Below are positions 55,301 to 62,000 of a stretch of DNA of 62,000 nucleotides, one piece after another. Source of the stretch: Mesostigma viride (lineage: Eukaryota; Streptophyta; Mesostigmatophyceae; Mesostigmatales; Mesostigmataceae). Both the position numbers and the translations under genes were made by a program. Each line of letters starts with the position of its first letter. Positions within the stretch are counted from its first letter, which is position 1. The DNA is taken from NCBI GenBank assembly GCA_009746045.1, contig RPFO01000579.1:1-62000 (forward strand). The letters are read 5' to 3'. The notes beneath the pieces were generated by a model. It saw only the letters and a list, made by a program, of their open reading frames with translations, ran no database searches and was not told the origin of the DNA.

Positions 55301-58300
55301 GTCAAGTTCAACCGCAATCCCGTGATTCTCTCTCCACAACGACCCGTCAAGTTCAACCGCAATCCCGTGATTCTCTCTCCCCAACGACCCGTCAAGTTCA
55401 ACCGCAATCCCGTGATTCTCTCTCCGCAACGACCCGTCAAGTTCAACCGCAATCCCGTGATTCTCTCTCCCCAACGACCCGTCAAGTTCAACCGCAATCC
55501 CGTGATTCTCTCTCCGCAACGACCCGTCAAGTTCAACCGCAATCCCGTGATTCTCTCTCCCCAACGACCCGTCAAGTTCAACCGCAATCCCGTGATTCTC
55601 TCTCCGCAACGACCCGTCAAGTTCAACCGCAATCCCGTGATTCTCTCTCCCAGTCGCACACAGTTACAACATACGCCAGGGCCAGCCGCTGCTGCCACCG
55701 AGATGCAACGGCGAATCGCTCTGCAATGAGATTCACTGATTGGCCGTGACGATACATTTGCTCAATCAAGGGAGCCCCCCATTTAATCACTCCAAAAGGC
55801 ACAGCTCATGGGTCACAACTGAGGCCCCACATCTCCACCCAAATCATCTCCCAGAAACGACCCCTGAAGGGCGCGGGCTCTCCTAACTAGCACACCACAG
55901 CGCAGCTCTGTGAAACACTCAACCACTGTGAAATAGTTTGGTACCATACTGGATATGAACACAGGACCTCTTGCATGATTTCCAGCTATAGGGGTCTCCT
56001 GATCCGAAGGCATCCCAAGCAATAGCCCAACTGCGAGAAAACTCTTCACCGGGAGCGGTGCAAGTGTGTCCTGTGCACACTAGGTTATTAGATCAACAGC
56101 GAATGAGACATACGACATAGTTTCGCCAGCGATTCGTCAACGTCTCAAGTATGCCCTGATGAGCACGAATGTCCTGAAATATTGTCTAACTCCGGAACCG
56201 GACATCCCTTCCGGAACGACCTCAAAAGCCCCGTCATCCCACCGCAACTCTGCCACTAGAAGCTAGACCGCGACCCTGCAAATAGACGCTAGATAGCCAT
56301 CCCGCTCATACCATTTCCATCCCACTGAGGACTTATGCTCACGTGACGCAGCCTAAATGTAAATCAACGAACCAATTAATCCCACCAAGCGTGTCGTGTC
56401 TCCCTATCTCCTCACCCATAGCCTATCTGCATGATAGCCTATCAGGTTCTAAAGATAGAACTACTATCATAACAATACTACTATCATAACAGGACCACTA
56501 TCATAACAATAAAGATAGCCCTACTATCATAACAATAGCCGTGGGGCCTTGTTGTGCCAGTTCACCATTCGGGGTCCAATGTATCACTCATCTTGTCCCT
56601 AAAAACTCATCAGGTCATCGCTGGACCATCATTCCCTGGCCCCTCTCAAAACTCACCATGTCCTCGAAATTCCTGTAGACTCGAAGCGTTGCCCCTGATG
56701 ACGAGCGACTCGCTCCCCCTCCCCCTCCCCCTCCCATCCCTACTCCAACGACCCCCTCCAGAGGCGCGCTGCCCACCCCCGCGGCTGCGTCGCTCGAGGG
56801 AAAGGTGAGCTCCAGGCTTACCACGTCCCCGGTTCGGCAACCCTGAAATATATATATATATATATCAATTAAAGATACGGTGCAGCAACACATTGCCACG
56901 TTACGTGTGAGCGCCACTTGAACTAAAAAATCACACGCTGCCGATCCAACAAGCATTGTTGCTGAAATCATGAATTCTTTCAGCATTTTAAAAACCATTT
57001 CAACATATTATGGCGCGCTCACACAGTGCATCAGTGGAATGCAGCCCAAGGGCAGGGCGGAGGGTCAATGGTGGAGCTGCTGGGGGGTGTTGTGTGTGTG
57101 TGGTGGTGGGTGGGGTGGGGTGTGTGGGGGGGGTAATGAGAGGCAAAGGTCGAAAAGGTCACTGAGGGGGATTGGGGGTAGGTTTGGGGGAAGGGGTTAG
57201 GAGAACAGGCAGAAAGTGAAAAACCAAGCCCATGTCCCATTTGTGGATTATGTGCACGTGATTGTAGGTAGTAAATGCCATCGATGTGAAAACAAATAAT
57301 GATATCTCACTTGGCTGCATTCATCGTGGGAGGTGACGAAGTAAACGGATACAATCTTTCTTATCACAGCCCTAAACGCCACTATCACCTTATCGTTTAC
57401 TATCAGAGGTGTTACTAAAGCTGCTGTTGTTGTAACCGTAACGAATACTGGTGGTTGACAGATGACTCCAAGGCAGACATCATTGAAAACAAGATGCTAC
57501 TACGTGAACAAACGATAATAATGACCTAGAAGAAAACCTAGCTTTATAGCCTACTCACCAAACCGAAGGCCAGGAACTTGCCGTTGCTGCGCTTTCGTCC
57601 GCCACCCTGGGCGTTTCCCTGTCGCGAATCAATCACACAACACAAGTTATCGCCAAACCCCTTATGTTTGTCACAGCGTTTAATTGTGAAGTCCTCCAAC
57701 TGTTACTCCCTTAAAATAACCAATCCTTTTCTTTCCAAAGCATGTGGCATAGCACACGTAACCAAGACATGCGTGTTGAGCTTCGATAATCATAGTGGGT
57801 GACCATTTTAGCTCCGACAAACCATTGCAGCCATGGCCTTCACGATGGCAACCATTGAACTTTCCTGGAAAAATAATCCTAAACATAATGATTCTGTGAC
57901 CTTGGGCTATGACCTCGCGCCAAGCTTGTCGGTGGCCTCTGGACGACAGGGCAGCCTTGCTGCATCCGCTATGCTTTCGTGAAGTACATTTTGAACATGT
58001 ATTGCACGACAGTCGGGCATGCACCATGATGCAGAGTCAGTCCTCTGCGGTCTGCCCCCTTGGGGCAGCATGAGAGAAGCTAGGGCGCCCTCCCTCCTTC
58101 TCGTTGTGTATAAGGGTTGAAGGTTCCTTTATTGGAACCCGTGTGACGCAGTCACGCGTTTTTAATTAATTATATGAATGACCTCGTGCCAAGTGAGGTA
58201 GCAAGGGAGTTACACTACAAGGAGTGATTCAAAGGGATGTCAATCGAGGTGATGTAAGAATCTGCAAATTCCTTAGCACGATACCCTGCCTGGAATGAGG

Positions 58301-59159
58301 CAAGACATTACACAAGTCGCACTTAGGCAGCAAGCCCCACGCAATCCAAACAAGTTCATGCATTCAGCGGCAGACACAAGAGTTTCCAGGGCATAACTAA
58401 TGCTACTGTCCATTATACACATGCCTGCAGCACTCGTGCCTGACGTGCGTACTGCCCCCGGGAAAGCAAACTTCGACGTATCCGTGCATGCCAATACGAC
58501 GACTACTGTAAGCCTCAATTATAAACCTCTCCCTATAATCAAGAGAGCTGAAACCCAAGCTTCATACCTGCGAGTGGTACGCCCAGCTGGCCGCGTTAGG
58601 GCCGCCGATCGGGATGCCTCCCAGCGCGCGAGCAAGCTTCATGGCATTGCCGCAGACGCCAAAGCCAATGTCGCCTCCCGAGTCTTCGTTAATCTGCAAG
58701 TTGTCGTCAGGAAAAGAATGGCTCCCGCATTTTTTATGAGTGCGTTCTACCTGTGATGACTTATCCTTGTGAAAATATACCGGTCAATGTGTTTGGCTTC
58801 ATCCTCATTCGTACAAGGATGTGGAAGGTAGACGTTTAAATTATTAAGGGTGCTATATCTAAAGCTCGAACTAAAAACAATTTCCAAGTGCAGCAGACTG
58901 CACCGTGGCGGACCTTTATGGACCAGGTCTGGCGGCCCTCCGTAAGTCCCACTCCAAGCATTGAAGTGACGCCAGAGGTACAGTCCTGTACCAGAGAAAC
59001 AGTCATTCCACTGTTCGTAATAGCAACGTCTTTGGGGACTCTACCCTCCTCAAATAGCCATATTGCGCCATTCTCGATTGACGCCGGTGCATCTTGCGAA
59101 CTTTGGCCTTTTAAGGACCGGCGCGGACAGAGCGGGGCGGAGCTCTTGCGTGGCGGCAT
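41358..59159 (-). CDS. SPRY-domain coiled-coil protein, 17-exon model
   Basis: Exons on the minus strand: 59159-58914, 58693-58568, 57618-57559, 56842-56657, 55158-55081, 53721-53642, 53134-53041, 52226-52195, 50304-49951, 48872-48791, 48386-48291, 48026-47988, 46387-46109, 45278-44779, 44141-43730, 42938-42282 and 41558-41358. All are GT-AG and in phase, summing to 3522 nt (1173 aa). Residues about 40-235 form a SPRY domain, a protein-interaction fold. Residues about 259-480 are Glu/Arg/Ala/Gln-rich coiled coil, the rest acidic and Ser/Gly-rich, with a short helical block (AVIPACIAKLGALISLDKSP) in the last exon. The partner and pathway are unknown. Least certain are exon 6, the start of exon 13 and the 3' end. 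Confidence 0.72.
41640..41715. repeat. 17-bp taagacatactatagat repeat
   Basis: About four degenerate copies lie in the last intron of the SPRY gene. Confidence 0.85.
42130..42281 (-). repeat. GGGGGT hexanucleotide array starting at a 5' splice site
   Basis: On the minus strand exon 16 ends at 42282 and the intron begins GTGGGTGGGGGTGGGGGT, running directly into about 25 GGGGGT/GGGGT units. Confidence 0.9.
43063..43285. repeat. 44-bp tandem repeat, five copies (SPRY intron)
   Basis: Units aaatagggcagaaggaaaag with tctggaataaggacggagac repeat at 44 bp, nearly identical. Confidence 0.95.
44476..44762. repeat. 9-bp arrays gggagataa (about 12x) and gggacaaga (about 19x) in a SPRY intron
   Basis: Two related nonamer blocks abut at about 44584. 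On the minus strand they begin 16 bp after the exon 14 donor (44778). The period is a multiple of three, so all frames stay open. Confidence 0.95.
45989..46073. repeat. 28-bp tandem repeat, three copies, just after the exon 13 donor
   Basis: Units contain ccaaaagtttc.tattcc. On the minus strand they begin about 35 bp downstream of donor 46108. Confidence 0.9.
46388..47987. other. intron 12 of the SPRY gene
   Basis: No independent gene seen. It contains a poly-C tract (47236-47252). The frame of exon 13 extends into it to about 46455, so the exon may be longer than modelled. Confidence 0.5.
47988..53721 (-). CDS. coiled-coil exons 6-12 of the SPRY gene
   Basis: Exon 6 (53721-53642) is accepted mainly because it alone restores the phase between exons 5 and 7. 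Exons 7 and 8 give REVAERFRVLQEELRAQE and VAAREKLNAM. Exon 9 starts ACGNTLLRRQQELLATARA, has a poly-Ala run and ends DADRSRLAAL. Exon 10 is AHVAELQVTRVAAATKG..., exon 11 AAERLDKARQLLAKKQAMVD and exon 12 VDPNFANLRSTLL. Heptad-like Leu/Ala spacing supports coiled coil. Confidence 0.75.
48062..48229. repeat. CCCCA pentanucleotide array (SPRY intron)
   Basis: About 33 near-perfect CCCCA units lie just upstream (minus sense) of the exon 12 acceptor. The minus strand is (TGGGG)n, with G-quadruplex potential. Confidence 0.95.
48445..48484 (-). repeat. decoy copy of exon 11 3' splice site and head
   Basis: Plus-strand ccaatgctccaccaccgcctcacagaa parallels ccaaacgctccgccgccgcctgacagaac at the true exon 11 start (48386), about 76 bp away. 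A CAG-like acceptor is not fully kept (GTGAG). Confidence 0.7.
48657..49140 (-). repeat. junction copies on both sides of exon 10
   Basis: Downstream of the exon, CCTCAGGCTTCCAAG then GTACC (decoy donor 48676) copies the exon tail CCGCAGGCCTCCAAG then GTACG (real donor 48790), 114 bp apart. Upstream, plus-strand blocks at about 48970-48993 and 49108-49133 copy the exon head and acceptor (gagctccgcgacatgagccc at 48855-48874) within a tandem duplication of about 119-134 bp. Confidence 0.82.
49740..49950 (-). repeat. array of exon 9 end and 5' splice-site copies
   Basis: The exon tail and donor on the minus strand (GGCAGCGTTACG then GTAGGCAG) are followed by repeated GGCAACGCTATGATAGGCAG-like blocks. 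These include two near-identical copies of about 77 bp containing gcatagcatcgtgatg. Each repeat resembles the junction. Confidence 0.85.
50576..50733. repeat. 11-bp ttcaaccatga tandem repeat
   Basis: About 14 copies with occasional one-base slips, in the long intron between SPRY exons 8 and 9. Confidence 0.95.
50905..50993. repeat. 44-45-bp direct duplication
   Basis: aacccctaactaatcaaccg through cctactccaaca is present twice in tandem with no internal change. Confidence 0.93.
51260..52137. mobile_element. 878-bp TIR transposon with GCCAC/GTGGC motifs (SPRY intron)
   Basis: Left taggaaat...ggcattcagtgtttcgatta and the reverse complement of the right end (taggaaatgccatcagtga then ttcgatta) are terminal inverted repeats. 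Inside are roughly ten short motifs built on gccacaa.tggc or its reverse, at both ends. Such subterminal arrays are typical of transposase-binding sites in hAT or MULE-like elements. No transposase is encoded and no clear target-site duplication was identified. Confidence 0.65.
53420..53625. repeat. 26-bp tandem repeat, eight copies
   Basis: Units of aagtgttgattgttttacat with ctaaac, degenerate, in the intron right after the exon 6 donor (53641). Confidence 0.92.
53825..53985. repeat. 51-bp tandem repeat, three copies
   Basis: Starts at 53825, 53876 and 53927; units contain ttgaggcagtagacatgttg. Confidence 0.95.
54525..54612. repeat. 24-bp tandem repeat, four copies
   Basis: ccttccctgcccagcatacg-type units at 54527, 54551, 54575 and 54599. 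Confidence 0.9.
55081..59159 (-). CDS. SPRY domain exons 1-5
   Basis: Exon 1 starts at ATG 59159 and carries the SPRY entry VPKDVAITNSGMTVSLVQDC and TEGRQTWSIK. Exon 2 continues INEDSGGDIGFGVC. Exon 3 has NGKFLAFGL, exon 4 GDVVSLELTF and TLRVYRN, and exon 5 GVAFENVAVTGGGLWPAITL. These correspond to successive beta strands of the fold (WSIxI, GVC, GDxVxLxL, TLxxxRN, GLWPAIxL). Exon 4 holds a Gly/Ser-rich loop insertion of about 30 residues. All five exons are in phase 0. Confidence 0.85.
55247..55650. repeat. 45-bp tandem repeat, nine copies, with two-unit higher order
   Basis: Nine 45-bp units (caacgacccgtcaagttcaa plus the rest) fill the end of the intron before SPRY exon 5. One base before each caac varies g, a, c, g, c, g, c, g; after the second unit the strict c/g alternation shows that 90-bp dimers were the later copied unit. 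Confidence 0.96.
56323..56352 (+). repeat. dispersed hairpin motif, copy 4 (half)
   Basis: cccactgaggacttatgctcacgtgacgcag is kept, then the right arm is lost. The left flank ccatttccatcccactgagg also matches copy 1. Confidence 0.75.
58137..58172 (+). repeat. dispersed hairpin motif, copy 5 (diverged)
   Basis: CGTGTGAC-GCA-GTCACGCG followed by tttttaattaattat. Both arms have changed at different positions yet pair fully, with one G-T wobble. Confidence 0.7.
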
Positions 59160-60672
59160 GATTAGCGTTTACTGTGCTGGCCTCACAGACACTTCATTGT
59201 AACTAAAGACGTCGTCTGTAAAACCCTTTGATGGGCATGACTCCTTGATACAATTAATTAATGCCACACAAATGCGAAGCCAGCTTAGCAGACATTATTA
59301 ACTGTGCATAAAATATGGTTTTAAATGAGTCACTTGCGATACAAAATTAGTTTCTTCATAGCACAAATCACGCCATAATTGTGGGCGGAATTACGTAATT
59401 GTGGAGCAAAAATGCCGACAGCACATTTCCACTACAGGAAACCTGGTGTGCAGTCAGCACTCAGCACTCAGCAGTCGATGCCCCAGTCTACCTAGGTACA
59501 TGTATGCTTTGAGCCTTTGACTACCGTAGTGGCTCTTATATCAGTACGCCTAATTATGTACGAATCAACCCCGTAAAGGCCGAAAAAAAAACTCCTTCCG
59601 GCCTCGTACATCCCAAGATATCACCCTCAGATGCTATGATATACGTATGAGGGGCTTCCATAAGTTGTCCCTAGGGTACTGCCTCCCCAATATACCTACG
59701 ATATACCCTTACGATATACCTACGTACACTAAGAAAAAATCCCCAAAACTCCGTACGCGTAACAAAAATCGCTAAAAGCCCTCGTACGATAATTAAGCGT
59801 ACACATATAATAGCCACTACGGTATTGACTGGCGCCTGCCGATAATGCTGCCTCTTTGCCGTGACCGAGCTGCCAGTGGAAAGGCCAATCTAATTCTGCC
59901 GGCGGAGAACCGTGATGCGATGCGGGAATTTTGCGATGTTGGAATTAGGTGCTGCACGAAACTAGCCAGAGTGCAGCTATGGCTTGCGAGCCGCGTGATT
60001 GAGAGCAGGATATAAGGAGACTTGACGACAATGACCACCGATTTGGCACAACTCCCGCCAATTGTTGCATATAAGAAGCTTGAACAACACGTATGTGAAT
60101 TTCTTTGGCGTGAGAGCCGCGGTGACCTGCGGACTGTTTCTGTTTGGGTATCGGGGGTCAATGCTCGGTGTAGAAATGGCTGTCTTGGCTGCATGTGAGC
60201 ATGTATGAATAAGGGGTGCTGCAGAGTACCACGGGGAAAGCATTCGAAATAGGCTTCATTCGAAACTTGGTTCGGCACCACTACAGGTACTTGTCGAAAG
60301 AGAAGAGGTACTTGTCGAAAGAGCCTGCATCATCTGGTGGTGTAACCTGCATTGCAGGACCACACGTGGCACTCTACAATGGAATAAGAGCGATACAGCG
60401 GGTTTATCAGTGCACAGCGCCATGGTACCCACGGAGAACTAACGGCAGCTGCACGTGTTATGCCGGGCTGGAAGGAAGCGAACTGCCGAGACATTCTTCG
60501 CCAAGGCAGGACAAGGCTCGAGACGTTTCCGCGACGCGCCATCATTCCTGCCATGTCATCGAAACCTTCCTTAGCTCCAGCGTGAGCTGCCCTGGACATC
60601 CTCGGCAATGCGACATAGAAACGTCGGCTACTCTGACACCTGACACTCGAATGAAGCATCAGCCACGTCGAC
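59160..60672. other. intergenic region between divergent SPRY and PPR-like genes
   Basis: It should contain both promoters. AT-rich with runs of atatacctacg near 59690-59730 and a duplicated ggtacttgtcgaaagag (60289 and 60307). ORFs of up to 184 codons exist on both strands but show no domain or codon pattern I can support. Confidence 0.5.
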
Positions 60673-62000
60673 ATGATCCCATTTCCCGCCTCGCTCACTC
60701 GATGCCTTCGCCGATGGCGGGCAGCAGCGTCGACCGCTTCGCGAGGCGACCAGATTCTTACCCGATCTGATAGGGCCTCTCCCAGTCTGCAGGGTGTCCC
60801 TCCTCTCCAGGGTGTCCCTCCCCGTCACCATGCCACGCTCTCCACCCCCGATGCACCTGATCCAACCCCGCCCCCCCGCCACAACCCCACCGCAGCCTCC
60901 TCACACCGCGCCACAGCACCTCAATCCAAAGGCGATTCTCCAGCATCTCCCTCTAAAGGTGATGGTCCTACCTTCCGCCCCAGTGCCCCGGAAAACGCCC
61001 CTGCGACGTCCTCCCCCCCAGGCCGGCCTAAAGCTTCGGCAGGCAACCACCAAACCCCCCCGGGGGGCCGCCCCCCCCATGCCCCCTTGGGCCCCTCCCC
61101 CGAGGCCAAGCGCTCCAGTGCCCGGCTGCTCCAACTCTCCCAACGTGGCCCGCTTGCTGATCTCCTTCTGGCGTTTGACACCGCCCGCGCCGCCGGCCTG
61201 CTCACCCGCCACTGCTACACGTCGCTCCTCCGCGGCCTCGCCATCCGCGCGCGCGCGCGAGCCGCCCTGACCCTCCTCCCCTCGCTGGCGGCCTCCGGGT
61301 GGGAACCCCACCCGGGGACCCTGAGGGAGATGGTCGTGGGCTGCGGCGCCGCGCGCGACGTCGCCGGCGCGGCCGCCTCGGTCGCCACATTCCGGTCACT
61401 GTACGGCATTAGCCTGTCCCCCGCAGGCCACACGGCGCTCCTGCGGGCGTGCGCAGCCGAACGAGACAGCATCAGCGCGCGGGTGGGCCTCTCGAGGATG
61501 AAATGGGAGGGGGTCGAGCTGGACGCGGAGAGGGCCGGGTGGGCGGCGATTGCTTGTCTGCCCCGGCGGGGCGCGGAGGACCCTGCGTCCGACGTCCTCC
61601 GGTTTTATTCTGCCATCCAGGAGATGAGGGGGCGCGGGTGGCGGCCGGGGGAATCGGTGTACCGAGCGGGCCTGGTGGACGCCGCAGAGTGCGGCCTGGG
61701 GGGGGTGGCGGTCGGGTTGTTGGGGGAGTTTGTGGCCGACGGGGGGGAGCCGAGTAGGGAGCACTTCCACTTGTGCTTGCGCGCGCTCTCGCTCGACGGC
61801 GGCGCGACCAGATCTAGCGCTATTTATAGCAGCCCGGAGGCGGTCGCCTCGCGAGGCAAGCAGGTTGCCGGGGGGGTGAGTGGCAGTGTGAACGGGTGGT
61901 ACCCTATCGAGGGCGACGGCAGTAATGCTGGCAGGGGCGGTGGGGGTGGCAAGGCGTGGACAACGGGCGGCATGTCGTTGATGAGCCCGAGTAATAGTTA
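60673..62000 (+). CDS. PPR-like helical-repeat protein, 3' end outside window
   Basis: From ATG 60673 the frame is open for 442 codons to the window edge. The first in-frame stop upstream is 60652-60654. The N-terminus MIPFPASLTRCLRRWRAAAS is rich in Arg, Ser and Ala without acids, as in chloroplast or mitochondrial transit peptides. Residues about 40-145 are Pro/Ser/Ala-rich linker. From about 148 helical pairs follow, such as HCYTSLLRGLAIRARARAAL, then LPSLAASGWEPHPGTLREMV and HTALLRACAAERD. This fits the PPR pattern xYxxLLxxxxxxGxxxxAxxLxxxMxxxGxxPxxxT, implying organellar RNA binding. Repeats are irregular, so a related algal helical-repeat family is possible. It is divergent from the SPRY gene. 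Confidence 0.6.
   Translation, partial: MIPFPASLTRCLRRWRAAASTASRGDQILTRSDRASPSLQGVPPLQGVPPRHHATLSTPDAPDPTPPPRHNPTAASSHRATAPQSKGDSPASPSKGDGPTFRPSAPENAPATSSPPGRPKASAGNHQTPPGGRPPHAPLGPSPEAKRSSARLLQLSQRGPLADLLLAFDTARAAGLLTRHCYTSLLRGLAIRARARAALTLLPSLAASGWEPHPGTLREMVVGCGAARDVAGAAASVATFRSLYGISLSPAGHTALLRACAAERDSISARVGLSRMKWEGVELDAERAGWAAIACLPRRGAEDPASDVLRFYSAIQEMRGRGWRPGESVYRAGLVDAAECGLGGVAVGLLGEFVADGGEPSREHFHLCLRALSLDGGATRSSAIYSSPEAVASRGKQVAGGVSGSVNGWYPIEGDGSNAGRGGGGGKAWTTGGMSLMSPSNS

Noticed and set aside
60216-60770. 184-aa plus-strand ORF upstream of the PPR-like gene
   Set aside because: It has no recognisable domain and overlaps the better-supported frame beginning at 60673.

Overview
This is nuclear DNA of an intron-rich, repeat-rich eukaryote, most likely a green alga. 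Coding exons are GC-rich, with GT-AG introns whose donors are often GTGGGT or GTACGT, in AT-richer, minisatellite-laden surroundings. The gene content fits: an algal-type P3A proton ATPase, a Ty1/copia element, a plant-type TPL-binding/PHD/GNAT nuclear protein family, and a probable organelle-targeted PPR-like protein. The lineage is inferred from these genes only; no search could be run.

Layout. 1-363 is a CCCT microsatellite. 1768-7347 is a 5'-truncated, frameshifted copia retrotransposon with only its 3' LTR recognisable. 8591-23788 (+) is a complete seven-exon plasma-membrane H+-ATPase (971 aa) whose introns hold minisatellites, a TIR transposon and an AT-rich dispersed family. About 24535-26040 is a 1.5 kb compound microsatellite. 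27126-29213 (-) and 29928-33500 (+) are two intronless, divergently transcribed genes sharing a C-terminal GNAT-like domain. 36137-38661 (-) holds exons of a gene with a BIVM-like motif. 41358-59159 (-) is a 17-exon SPRY/coiled-coil gene (1173 aa) that I assembled by hand; every splice junction keeps the reading frame. 60673 to the window end (+) is an open reading frame with a transit-peptide-like start, divergent from the SPRY gene.

The most unusual signal is shared by three unrelated genes on both strands. Segments spanning an exon-intron junction (exon tail plus 5' splice site, or 3' splice site plus exon head) are duplicated inside the adjacent intron, usually 64-123 bp away, sometimes once and sometimes as a long degenerate array. 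At least five of six ATPase introns, two neighbouring junction regions of the SPRY gene and two exons of the BIVM-like gene show it. It looks like a local tandem-duplication process that acts at splice junctions, leaves decoy splice sites and enlarges introns. A second recurring signal is a dispersed hairpin (CACGTGAC-loop-GTCACGTG) preceded by a conserved flank and followed by an AT tail, present five times.
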